Assembly (NCBI GenBank): GCA_947575235.1
Contig: CANPMT010000007.1
Coordinates: 1 to 64,000, forward strand
Length of the DNA stretch: 64,000 bases
Reading direction: 5' to 3'
From: an uncultured Porphyromonadaceae bacterium
GTDB taxonomy: Bacteria; Bacteroidota; Bacteroidia; Bacteroidales; Muribaculaceae
The notes below the pieces were generated by a model that saw only the letters and a list, made by a program, of their open reading frames with translations, was not told where the DNA came from and made no database searches. A program made the position numbers and the translations under genes. Of this stretch, positions 38,341 through 47,920 are shown piece by piece (within the stretch, counting starts at the first letter, position 1; every line of letters begins with the position of its first letter).

Positions 38341-41300
38341 ATGAAAAGATTATTGACGTTGATAGTGGCTTTGATAAGTTTCTCTGCATGGGCCGGAGAG
38401 AGTTTTGTAGCCAAGGACTATCAGCATGAGGGACTGGTGCAGAAGTTCCGCACCACAGTAAGCATTCCATTTACCGAACTGTTTGATTATCCGGATGCCG
38501 TGCCGACGACAGCTGATTTCAATGACGCGGCATATGGAGTGAGTTATGAATTCGACTTCTTCGAGGAGGACACCCCGCTATCGCTCTATAAATGTGAGTA
38601 TTCAAACAAATCTTTCAGGGCTCACATATATATGGCGTCACGCCGTTATGGCACCTTCAGATTCCGTGTGCGTGTCACCTATAACGGAGAGACAGCCGAA
38701 AGCACAGTCTCAATCAAAACCAGGGCCGTGCTTACGCAAGATGATAAGGCAACTGTGGCTCCCGGTAAAGAGGTGGTGATAGACCCTCTGCTCAACGATA
38801 ATTTTGCCGAGACATCGCAGAAGAAAGACCTTACCCTCCTGTCGCTCGATAAAGTGACGGTTAAGCCGGAGTCAGGTGAATTGGCATTGACGGAGGTTGA
38901 TGGACGTCCCGCTTTCATCTACACCTGCAGCCGTGATGCCATGACTTTCTCAGAGGATAGTTTCAGCTATTATTATGAAGTGGCTTATGGTGATGTAATG
39001 GAACGCGTCGATGCCACATGCCGTATTGACGTACACGGCAAGATGTATGCCACGCGGGTCATAGACTTCCTCCCCGCACCCGGTCAGTTCACCAACACCT
39101 TCAACTTTGGAATGGCCGACCGTGAAACCCAGGAGGCACAGACCTGCAACGGCAAAGGGATGGGTCTTAGTCTCGGTTCGTTCGGAGGCTACATCATCTT
39201 TGGATTTGACCAACCCATCTATAACAATCCGCAGAATCCCTATGGAGTAGACTTCACTGTGCTCGGAAATGCTTTCACAGGTGACCTCTACGGACAATGG
39301 AGCGAGGCAGCCTCGGTGCAGGTGATGGAGGATAAGAATGGCAACGGCATTCCCGACGACGGGGAGTGGTATGAGTTGGCAGGTTCCGACTACTGGCTCT
39401 CATCGACTGTGCGTAACCTTGAGATGACCTATTACAATCCCGGTTACAACCGCCGTTACACTGTACCCTTCACCACCAACACCGACCTTTGTGGCGCGGT
39501 GATGACCAATCACTTCCATGAGCAACCCTATTATCCCGATCCCTTTGAATTCGGGTGTGACCGCGACAAGATCACTTTCAGCGGCAACATGATACAGTCT
39601 TGCCCCGACAAGAGGGCGCCATCGTATATCGAATTCTATCGATGCCCGGCATTCGGCTATGCAGACAATCACCCCTCTTCGAGCGCCGACCCCACCATCC
39701 CCTCCAATCCCTATTACGCAGATGATAGGGGTGCTGTGCAGGATGGATTCGACCTGTCATGGGCAGTAGATAAAGATGGAAATCATGTGGATCTCGAGAA
39801 GGTGGACTTTGTGAAGGTCTATAATGCCGGTTGGGCAAATTTAGGCTGGTTGGGTGAATGGAGCGCTGAATGTCTCGGTGTTGCGATATCCCGTCCGGAT
39901 CCGGAATATGTGGCTGAAGACTATTACCTGAATTACATAGGAATCACGCAACTCCTTGTGCCGACAGGTAAGGAGGTGAGATTTGAAGGCTTGGCTTTCC
40001 GCAACGGCCGGCCAATAGATGATGGTGTAAAGGAATGGTGGGTGCCGGAGGAATATGCCGGAATCATAAGTGTGGATGCCGATGGCGTAGTGAAGGGTCT
40101 GCAGCCGGGTGAGGCTAAGCTCTGCTTCCGGCAGACAGATAAGGCGCCGGCCGACACCATCGACCTTCAGGTATGTGACATCAACAAGGTGATAATCGAC
40201 CAGGAAGGTAACACCGGTGTGGCAAGCAACACAAGGACCGAACTCATAGTCGGAGAGATGGTATATATAAATGCCGAGGATGAGTTTGCCACAGATGAGG
40301 TGCTGAATGGTCAACGTCGCAACCGTTACGCCTACGAACAATATGATTGGGAGAGCTCAGACCCCGGGGTGGGAACCATCAACAACGGTCTTTTCACCGG
40401 ATTGAAGGAGGGTGAGACCATGGTGACGGTGCGTTCACGTATCAAACCGGAGCTTTACGCCGAGATGCTGATGGTGGTCAATCCTGTGCCGGAGGTGGTG
40501 CAGGGTGCCGAGAGTTTCGGAGTGGCTGCGAATGAGCCGAAGGGCAGTTTCAGCAATGCCGAACTTTTTGAGACCGGTATAGATGCCACTGTCTATATCA
40601 CCTCAGTGCGTCCGACGACTGTTTCGCCGGAATGGATTTATCAGGATGGGAATGCTTTGGGTTATAGTTTCATGCCGGATGAATTCACAGCAGACGATGT
40701 AGTGGTGGGCTGGGAATTCCGAGGCACAGAGGGGGAGTTCACCTACAAGGTGAGATATGATTCAGACATCACCCAGAGCGGAGCTGACGGCCAGATGAAC
40801 ATGGCTGTCCGTGAGGGTGAATGGAGCACACTCTGTCTGCCATATACAATTTCAGGTGTACGCAACATCACCATGTATTCGGTAATGGGACATGATCCAT
40901 CGTATACCAGACTGTTATTGGAGCCGATAGGGGATACACTTGAGGCCGGCCGACCCTGCATATATTATGCGAATGCCTCGACTATGCGTGCCGCTATTGG
41001 AGAAGACACCGTTGATGAGGCAACTGATGAGAATGGACTTCACGGCACTTTTGCCGATGTGACCTTGCCGTCAGGGGCATGCAGGGTAGCCGCCGGAATT
41101 GTGACCGACTCTCCCGGCTGGGTTGTGAAGAGTGGACTGGCCTACGTCCAGATTTCAGAAGTGCCAGAGGTGGCTGATTATAATCCATCAATGCCATACA
41201 TGGATCTGAAGACCACAGCATCCGTTGGAGATGTGATTTACGACATTCCTGAGGACGCCATCTATTACGACATGATGGGGCGCCGTCTTGATGCTCCGCA

Positions 41301-41361
41301 GAAAGGTGTGAATATTATCCGCCTACCCAACGGTGTCACCAGAAAGGTATATGTGAGATAA
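38341..41361 (+). CDS. Large multidomain secreted protein of the B12 locus (WYELAGS module, Ig-like region, sorting-type tail)
   Basis: LPAPGQFTNTFNF..LGSFGGYIIFGFDQPI..DKNGNGIPDDGEWYELAGSDYW shared with the 34191 product; C-terminal AIYYDMMGRRLDAPQKGVNIIRLPNG. Confidence 0.7.
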   Translation: MKRLLTLIVALISFSAWAGESFVAKDYQHEGLVQKFRTTVSIPFTELFDYPDAVPTTADFNDAAYGVSYEFDFFEEDTPLSLYKCEYSNKSFRAHIYMASRRYGTFRFRVRVTYNGETAESTVSIKTRAVLTQDDKATVAPGKEVVIDPLLNDNFAETSQKKDLTLLSLDKVTVKPESGELALTEVDGRPAFIYTCSRDAMTFSEDSFSYYYEVAYGDVMERVDATCRIDVHGKMYATRVIDFLPAPGQFTNTFNFGMADRETQEAQTCNGKGMGLSLGSFGGYIIFGFDQPIYNNPQNPYGVDFTVLGNAFTGDLYGQWSEAASVQVMEDKNGNGIPDDGEWYELAGSDYWLSSTVRNLEMTYYNPGYNRRYTVPFTTNTDLCGAVMTNHFHEQPYYPDPFEFGCDRDKITFSGNMIQSCPDKRAPSYIEFYRCPAFGYADNHPSSSADPTIPSNPYYADDRGAVQDGFDLSWAVDKDGNHVDLEKVDFVKVYNAGWANLGWLGEWSAECLGVAISRPDPEYVAEDYYLNYIGITQLLVPTGKEVRFEGLAFRNGRPIDDGVKEWWVPEEYAGIISVDADGVVKGLQPGEAKLCFRQTDKAPADTIDLQVCDINKVIIDQEGNTGVASNTRTELIVGEMVYINAEDEFATDEVLNGQRRNRYAYEQYDWESSDPGVGTINNGLFTGLKEGETMVTVRSRIKPELYAEMLMVVNPVPEVVQGAESFGVAANEPKGSFSNAELFETGIDATVYITSVRPTTVSPEWIYQDGNALGYSFMPDEFTADDVVVGWEFRGTEGEFTYKVRYDSDITQSGADGQMNMAVREGEWSTLCLPYTISGVRNITMYSVMGHDPSYTRLLLEPIGDTLEAGRPCIYYANASTMRAAIGEDTVDEATDENGLHGTFADVTLPSGACRVAAGIVTDSPGWVVKSGLAYVQISEVPEVADYNPSMPYMDLKTTASVGDVIYDIPEDAIYYDMMGRRLDAPQKGVNIIRLPNGVTRKVYVR

Positions 41362-41399
41362 GTTGCGGCTCATTGCACCAAGGAACTGATAAAATTGTT

Positions 41400-41435
41400 A
41401 AAACCACGGAAAGGAATTTTTCTTTCCGTGGTTTT
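41400..41435. terminator. Bidirectional terminator between the B12 operon (+) and HTCS gene (-)
   Basis: AAAACCACGGAAAG-gaattttt-CTTTCCGTGGTTTT, 14-bp perfect stem with A/T tracts on both sides. Confidence 0.85.
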
Positions 41436-41485
41436 AATTTTAATAACGATTTAAGCATACATGTTGATGATGGCCTATAAGAACA

Positions 41486-44400
41486 TCATGAGCCGTGTTT
41501 TGCGACATACTCACTTGGAGTCATGCCATAGAGTTTCTTGAAAGCGGTAGAGAAATTATTCGGACTTGAGAAACCAACCTGATCGCTTATTTGCGCCACA
41601 TTTATCTTGTGTTCTACCAGAAGTTCTGCTGCACGGTTCAGACGATAGTTCCTGATAAATTCCTTAGGCGACTGGTTGGTGATCTCCTTTATCTTGCGAT
41701 ATAGATGCACACGGCTCAGTCCTACTTTGTCTGCAATCCTTTCGACGGTGAGTTCAGGATCCGAGAGATTCTCGTTGATGATTTTCATCATTCTCTCCAT
41801 CAGTTTGTCATCGTTTGAGACTGTCTCTATCTTCTGGACATGTTTCTCCTGGGTCTGACTCCCGTCGAAAGCTTTCTTCAGACGTGAATAATTATCAATC
41901 AAAGTAGCCACTCTTTTCAGCAGTACGTCGATATTGAACGGTTTGCTGATGTATGCATCCGCTCCGGCATCGAGCCCGGCGATATTATCTTCATTCCGGG
42001 TTTTGGCAGTAAGCAGAATCACCGGCAGGGTGTTGAGCTTCACATTACGTTTGATTGTTCTGGTGAGTTCAATGCCATCCATGACAGGCATCATGACATC
42101 GCTGATTATAAGGTCAGGTTGGTTTTTGTAAATAGCTTCGAGAGCCTCCTTCCCATTCGGGTGACATTCAACATTGTAGGTTTTCCCAAGTTCTATGCCG
42201 AGGTAATTCTGTATCTCCACATCATCCTCTACAATGAATACAGTCTTGCGGCTTTTGAGACGCTTCTCTTTCATAGGGATATTCTCAAAAGGAGGCATCT
42301 CAATCTCGTTGGCCACGGGATGTGAGATTGTCTCGCGGCTATTGCCGTCAGGAAGATTTTGGGGTGGATTAGCAGGGAGTGTCACAGTGAATACAGTTCC
42401 TTTACCCGCCTCTTTATTCTCCTTTACAGATATACCGCCTCCATGAAGTTTCACCAACGCGTTGGTGATATGAAGTCCCACCCCGGTGCCCCCTGTCATA
42501 TGGTTCGGAGCCTGATAGAAGCGGTCGAAAATCTTCTCACGTTCACTTGCAGGCACGCCTACTCCGGTGTCAGACACTGCAATATTTATTGAGTCGCCTG
42601 ATTTATACAGTGAAACGTGGATGTTTCCCCCTTTGGGGGTATATTTTATTGCATTCGAGAGGAGGTTCATCATCACCTTGTCGAAATTCTCACAGTCAAC
42701 CCACATCGGGATATCGTCGCAGCCGGGATGCGAGAAAGAGAGGTCGATATCCTTGTTATTGGCAACCGGACGGAAGAGTTCCACAAGTTCGTTGATAAAC
42801 TCAGCGGCTCTTACCTCGCGTATAGTCATCTGCATTTTCCCTTTCTCAATTTTCCTGAAATCCATCACCTCATTCACAAGGTGCATTATGCGGTTGGCGT
42901 TACGAAGCATGAGATTATACACCTTGGTGTGTTCCCCGTCTTTGTTTTCGGCTATGAGACGGCGCAAAGGATCGATGATGAGCGACATAGGGGTTCTTAT
43001 ATCGTGAGATATATTCACCAGGAACTGAATTCTTGATTCATTCATCTGTGCCACGTGGTCAAGTTCCATCTCCTTCTGTTTTCTGCGCTGTTCCTGAATG
43101 TAAGCTATCGCTATAGTGGTAAATACCAATATAATCAGTAGGAGATAGAGAATCTTAGCCCAGATTGTCTGATACCAGGCCGGACGCACATCGATGCTGA
43201 GTGTGCGTATGTCAGACTCAACGCCGTTGTCAATCACTTTGATGCGGAGTTTATGTTTGCCGTATGGGATATCCGAGAAGTTGAGAAGAGCTTTCCCTAT
43301 GGAGGGGCGTGGACTTCCGGCTTCCGTCTTTATCCATTCGTCATTGTCGAAAGCATACCAATATTCCACCTGGGAGGTGCCCATCGGGTCGGAGGTGGTG
43401 AATTCGATGGCGAAAGAATTGTCATGATGAGACAGGGAGAAATTATCGGTCTCAAATATCGGACGGTCAATGATTTGTTTCCCTCCGGAGAGTGTCTCTG
43501 TCCTGACCGGGATTCCATTCAGATAGAAGTCGGAAATCCTTACGTCACGTTTACGTCCGGTAGGGTTGATATTCCGGGGATTAAAGTAAGTTAGTCCGTT
43601 TATGCCACCGAAATATAGTGTGCTGTCATGCCCCATAGCCACAGCGTTTCTTGAGAATTCGTTGCACTGGAGTCCGTCATCCACAGTGTAGTTCTGAATG
43701 GTGCCGTTACCGGGGGTGATTTTAGAGATGCCCATACTCGAGCCTGCCCAGATTGCACCGTCGGCCTCAGCCACAGAGTATATTGTTGAGGATGGCAGCC
43801 AATCGGCGGTGTTGAAAATTCTCATCAGGTTTCCATCGGCGTCCAGCTGGGCGAGCCCTTCGGAAGTGCCTATCCAATGATTTCCGTCGGTAGATTCAGT
43901 CACTGCATATACTATACGGGCAGGGAGTATGGCCTTCTCAGTGCCGGTGGTGAGATTCACGATATGCAACCCGGCATAAGAGCCCAGGAAAAGAAGGTTC
44001 CCCCTCTCGGAATAATGTATTGTCGGAATCCATAGAATATCATCTTCTGTGAGTTGCTGTGAGGTTATGATGTCTGTTTTTCCATCCATCTTGAAAAGTC
44101 CGCTTCCCATGGTTGAGATCCAGAGGTTGCCGTCGTGGTCTTTCACCATGCCGAACGAGTGTTTCACGTCATTGTGTGCTTTGTCGATAAGCCTGACAGG
44201 GTGATATTGTCCGGTTGCCTTGTCAATGGTGCCGACACCGTCGCCATATGATGTAATCCATAGACGCCCTGAGGAATCTTCCATAATTCCTGTTACGATA
44301 GGGGGGACGTTCCGGGTGAGGTGAAGCAATGGATTGCGGTTGTGGTCGAACTTATATATGCCGTCGTTATCCGTGCCAATCCATAATGTCCCGTCACAGT

Positions 44401-45475
44401 CTTCAAAGATAGCGTTGACGCAAGTGCTGTTGAGAGAGTAGAATCCGGGGTTATCGCTTGTGAGACGCTTGAATTCCACCGAAGAGGGTGGAATCAGAAG
44501 CAATCCTTTCTGGAAAATTCCCATCCAGCGGTTGCCGAATTTATCATAGGCTATAGAATGCACCTTCGCTTTTTTTGAATTCATATACGGTATGGAGACA
44601 AGCGAGGTCTCTCCCGTGGCAGGGTCATATTCATATAGACCATCCTTGTCTGTGCCTACCATTATTTTCCCCTCAGGTGATTTGCTGAGGTGCTTTATTG
44701 AGATTCCTTTGAGTTCGTCAGATATGTGTATGAATCTCTCCCTCTCTCTGTCAAAACGGTAAAGTCCGGAATTTATGCATCCGGCATATATATTGCCATC
44801 GTTGTCAAGTGTCACGGATATGATTACAGGGTCGCCCGGTTTACCAAGATATTTTTTGAAGATGCCGTTCCTGTCGCGGTAGAAGATACCCTCTGAACTT
44901 TTTGTCATCCATATTCCGCCGTCACGGTCGACAACAGCTTTGCTTATGAGATTGATATCTTTGGGTAAATTGAGCTTATGCAGCAGAATATGCCTGTCGG
45001 GAGTTATCTCCAGCCTCATAGGGGTGCGTCCGAGGGCCCATAACTGGCCGTCGGGGAGTTCTATCAGTGAGGTTATGTTTCCATCTACGGGCTTTCCGTC
45101 GGCAGTCCGTCCGATTGGTGAGAATTTATCTTTTCCATAGTCGTAAAGTTGTACTCCATTGAATGAGCTTACAAACAGGTTCCCCTTTGAGTCTTCGAAA
45201 ATGCAGTCAAGTATATTGCTTGCCACGGAAAGGGAGTCATTTTTATTGTTGCGGTAGATCGTGAATTTTGATCCGTCAAATCTGTTGAGACCATCTTCAG
45301 TAGCCACCCACAGCATATCTTTGCTGTCGATAAAGAGTTGCTTTATGAGACTGCTTGATATGTCATTGTCCGACCGGAACCAGAGAGGTGCCTGGCCCGA
45401 GATATCAAGCGGAGAGATTATGACAGAGAGCAATGCCAGGATTATGCCGGTTATGCCAGATAAAGGATTATTCAT
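41486..45475 (-). CDS. Hybrid two-component system (HTCS) sensor kinase/response regulator/AraC HTH
   Basis: 1329 aa; two-component propeller repeats (LWIGTDNDGIYKFD), Y_Y_Y, HATPase (NISHDIRTPMSLI), receiver (DLIISDVMMPVMDG), AraC HTH at the C-terminus. Confidence 0.96.
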   Translation of the reverse strand: MNNPLSGITGIILALLSVIISPLDISGQAPLWFRSDNDISSSLIKQLFIDSKDMLWVATEDGLNRFDGSKFTIYRNNKNDSLSVASNILDCIFEDSKGNLFVSSFNGVQLYDYGKDKFSPIGRTADGKPVDGNITSLIELPDGQLWALGRTPMRLEITPDRHILLHKLNLPKDINLISKAVVDRDGGIWMTKSSEGIFYRDRNGIFKKYLGKPGDPVIISVTLDNDGNIYAGCINSGLYRFDRERERFIHISDELKGISIKHLSKSPEGKIMVGTDKDGLYEYDPATGETSLVSIPYMNSKKAKVHSIAYDKFGNRWMGIFQKGLLLIPPSSVEFKRLTSDNPGFYSLNSTCVNAIFEDCDGTLWIGTDNDGIYKFDHNRNPLLHLTRNVPPIVTGIMEDSSGRLWITSYGDGVGTIDKATGQYHPVRLIDKAHNDVKHSFGMVKDHDGNLWISTMGSGLFKMDGKTDIITSQQLTEDDILWIPTIHYSERGNLLFLGSYAGLHIVNLTTGTEKAILPARIVYAVTESTDGNHWIGTSEGLAQLDADGNLMRIFNTADWLPSSTIYSVAEADGAIWAGSSMGISKITPGNGTIQNYTVDDGLQCNEFSRNAVAMGHDSTLYFGGINGLTYFNPRNINPTGRKRDVRISDFYLNGIPVRTETLSGGKQIIDRPIFETDNFSLSHHDNSFAIEFTTSDPMGTSQVEYWYAFDNDEWIKTEAGSPRPSIGKALLNFSDIPYGKHKLRIKVIDNGVESDIRTLSIDVRPAWYQTIWAKILYLLLIILVFTTIAIAYIQEQRRKQKEMELDHVAQMNESRIQFLVNISHDIRTPMSLIIDPLRRLIAENKDGEHTKVYNLMLRNANRIMHLVNEVMDFRKIEKGKMQMTIREVRAAEFINELVELFRPVANNKDIDLSFSHPGCDDIPMWVDCENFDKVMMNLLSNAIKYTPKGGNIHVSLYKSGDSINIAVSDTGVGVPASEREKIFDRFYQAPNHMTGGTGVGLHITNALVKLHGGGISVKENKEAGKGTVFTVTLPANPPQNLPDGNSRETISHPVANEIEMPPFENIPMKEKRLKSRKTVFIVEDDVEIQNYLGIELGKTYNVECHPNGKEALEAIYKNQPDLIISDVMMPVMDGIELTRTIKRNVKLNTLPVILLTAKTRNEDNIAGLDAGADAYISKPFNIDVLLKRVATLIDNYSRLKKAFDGSQTQEKHVQKIETVSNDDKLMERMMKIINENLSDPELTVERIADKVGLSRVHLYRKIKEITNQSPKEFIRNYRLNRAAELLVEHKINVAQISDQVGFSSPNNFSTAFKKLYGMTPSEYVAKHGS

Positions 45476-45601
45476 GAGTCGGGTGCGATATATTTTTCAG
45501 ATGGATTGAGTTATTCAGATATTTGATACAAAATTATATAAAAAACAGAATATGACAAAATATATAATCGCCATTATTTCAACAATGGCGACTATAATAA
45601 G

Positions 45602-45640
45602 AAAAACGCCGGGGAGAGCGGGTGTCCGGCTCTCTCCGGC
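45602..45640 (-). terminator. Intrinsic terminator of the xylan operon
   Basis: minus strand GCCGGAGAGAGC-cggacaccc-GCTCTCCCCGGC followed by gtttttc. Confidence 0.75.
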
Positions 45641-45668
45641 TAACCAAAATCAAATATTATGAGTATAA

Positions 45669-47885
45669 TCACTCCGTTATTACAGAGCCTTCGCCACGAA
45701 GACCGTCGGCGAATCCTCCATAGGTGGGTTTGCGCTTGAAGTTGAGGTCCCAGAGTCCGACGGGTTCTCCGCCACGCCATCCTGAACCTTCAGGACTGTC
45801 AGTGATACACCACTGAGTTATGCCGAACTGCTGGCTTGTGGGAACAATCTCGAAGTATTTCTCGATTACCCAACGGTAGAGTTCTGCCATCTCCTTCGAC
45901 TGTTCGAATGTGAGGTCAGTGGTCTTGACTGAAGAGCCGTCGTTGCCGACATAACCCATGTCAAGTTCAGAAATCTTCACAAGTTTGCCGGTGGCCGCCA
46001 TGAGACGTAGCATCTCCTCGATACCTCTTTTCTTGCCTGCCAATATCTCAGGATCCGCGTAGCAGCTTATGTGCATCTGGCTGGCGATACCATCAATCCT
46101 TGTGACACCGTCACTCTCCCAGTATTCAATCCAATGGATAAGGCTCTTCACTTTACGGTTGTCATCCCAGTCGCTTTCGAGGTTATAGTCGTTGATGAAA
46201 AGTTTGATATCCTCAGGACCATATTTACGGGCAAGCTCAACCACTTTACGTGGGTAATCCTTGCCATAGTTGTCGCCCCAGATAAACCAGTTGGCCTGAT
46301 CTTCGGCAGAACAGTTGTCGGCCGACCATAGGTCGTAGAATCCATCACCGTCGCGGTCGCTTCCGGATATAGGCTCGTTGACGGCATCCCAGGCCTTCAC
46401 TCTTCCGTCGCAGGCAGCCATCATTGCAGAGATCTCACGCTCAAGCTCAGCAGCTAAAATCTCGGTTTTCTCCTCCGGAGTATACTCGTTGCTGGTTTGA
46501 TATATCTCAAACTTGACATCGTCGAAATAATAAGTATTGGCAGATGCATCGACATTGAGGTTGAAAGCGATTGTCTGCATGTAACCTCCAGCTGCATGGT
46601 CGGCGCCGACTGTGAATTCCCATGTATTCTCCTGCCAATCGGTAGTGAATGAAGGAGTGGGTACGAGCATCTGCCAGTGATTGTAGGTGCCCGGCTCCTT
46701 ATGGGCCTGGGTCTCACACTCGGCTGCATGGTCGGCACGGTATTTGAATGATACGCGCACCTTGTCGTCGACATTCAGCTGACGGTTAGTCTTGATGAAG
46801 AACTGGGTATCCCAGGTGTTTGCGGGATTGTCGCCCGACTTCACTACGAAAGCATGACCCTGACCGTCAGCGCCGGTGCCCGCTCCCCCGATAATACATG
46901 GATTCGGTCCGACTGTCTTCTCGGTTGAATAGAAACATGAGAGGTCTTCGGCTGTCTCAGCGTCACCGTTTGAGATAATGCTGACATATTTTCCACTCTC
47001 AACCACTTCACTGTGGAGCACCTTCACAGATTCAATCCAGATGTCGCCGTCGAAAGTGCCCGGCTGCACAATCACGAAACTGCTGTTTGCTGTCACCTGA
47101 GAACCATCCATAGGAATGGTATATTCGTTTGCACCCTCCTTGAACATAAGCACTTTTGTCTGCATCCCTGACCAGTCACCAAACTGTACATTCATCTCAC
47201 CCTCTTTGGAGGCTTCCATATTGATGACTACCTTGTAGGTTTCGCCGGGGATGGTCGTTATGCCGTCAGCTATGAAATATTGGTGCCATTCGGTAGGATT
47301 GCAGGAATGTAGACGGCCATCCACAATTTCCGGCTCGTAGCCCATGACATAGAACGGGAACTTGGTGTAGTCAGCGAAATCGGTGCCACCCACCTCGACA
47401 TCCTGAGCCTCGGCAGGTGTGTCGGGGACTGCAGGCTTAAGCAGGGATTCAAGCCATTTCTTGGGTGCCTGGCTCTGCCATGCGATGGTGTGTCCGAATA
47501 CGTCGATACCTTTCTCTGAAGCTGCGTCAAGGAAAGTCGAGATTTTTTCGAAACTCATTGTGCCGTCGTCCGCGATAAAAGAGGCGGGTTTCATGGCATT
47601 GCCGCAAGTCACGGCATCGAAATTTGCATTGGCGAGACGATACACTGAGGCATACTTCAGATAGTCATCAACGCTCAGAGCAATACCGAGTTTGAATTCA
47701 GGGTTTATATCGGCACGTGTGCTGTGGATATAATCTTTCAGATTGCCATAAGCGTTGAGATACTCATATTGAGATAGCTCCTCAGGCTTATCGACATTGT
47801 ATATGTCGATGGTCTGGTCGGCACACCCTGTCGCCGTCGACAACAGGGCAAGTGCCATACCTGATAATATGATATTTGATTTCAT
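45669..47885 (-). CDS. Endo-1,4-beta-xylanase, GH10, with CBM-like modules inserted in the catalytic domain; lipoprotein
   Basis: GHTIAWQSQAP, KAWDAVNEPISG, LFINDYNLES, IDGIASQMH, KISELDMGYVG; lipobox ATGC. ORF track uses TTG 47891; likely ATG 47885. Confidence 0.93.
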   Translation of the reverse strand: MKSNIILSGMALALLSTATGCADQTIDIYNVDKPEELSQYEYLNAYGNLKDYIHSTRADINPEFKLGIALSVDDYLKYASVYRLANANFDAVTCGNAMKPASFIADDGTMSFEKISTFLDAASEKGIDVFGHTIAWQSQAPKKWLESLLKPAVPDTPAEAQDVEVGGTDFADYTKFPFYVMGYEPEIVDGRLHSCNPTEWHQYFIADGITTIPGETYKVVINMEASKEGEMNVQFGDWSGMQTKVLMFKEGANEYTIPMDGSQVTANSSFVIVQPGTFDGDIWIESVKVLHSEVVESGKYVSIISNGDAETAEDLSCFYSTEKTVGPNPCIIGGAGTGADGQGHAFVVKSGDNPANTWDTQFFIKTNRQLNVDDKVRVSFKYRADHAAECETQAHKEPGTYNHWQMLVPTPSFTTDWQENTWEFTVGADHAAGGYMQTIAFNLNVDASANTYYFDDVKFEIYQTSNEYTPEEKTEILAAELEREISAMMAACDGRVKAWDAVNEPISGSDRDGDGFYDLWSADNCSAEDQANWFIWGDNYGKDYPRKVVELARKYGPEDIKLFINDYNLESDWDDNRKVKSLIHWIEYWESDGVTRIDGIASQMHISCYADPEILAGKKRGIEEMLRLMAATGKLVKISELDMGYVGNDGSSVKTTDLTFEQSKEMAELYRWVIEKYFEIVPTSQQFGITQWCITDSPEGSGWRGGEPVGLWDLNFKRKPTYGGFADGLRGEGSVITE

Positions 47886-47920
47886 GATCAAGTATTGTTT
47901 TATTTATGATCAAGTCTGAG

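Noticed and set aside
45569-45590. Hairpin CGCCATT..AATGGCG upstream of the HTCS gene
   Set aside because: Only a 7-bp stem without a T run in an appropriate orientation; insufficient to call a separate feature.
47883-47915. Direct repeat ATGATCAAGT x2 at the GH10 start
   Set aside because: Short 10-bp repeat in a 30-nt intercistronic gap within an operon; likely chance or minor, with no supporting promoter.
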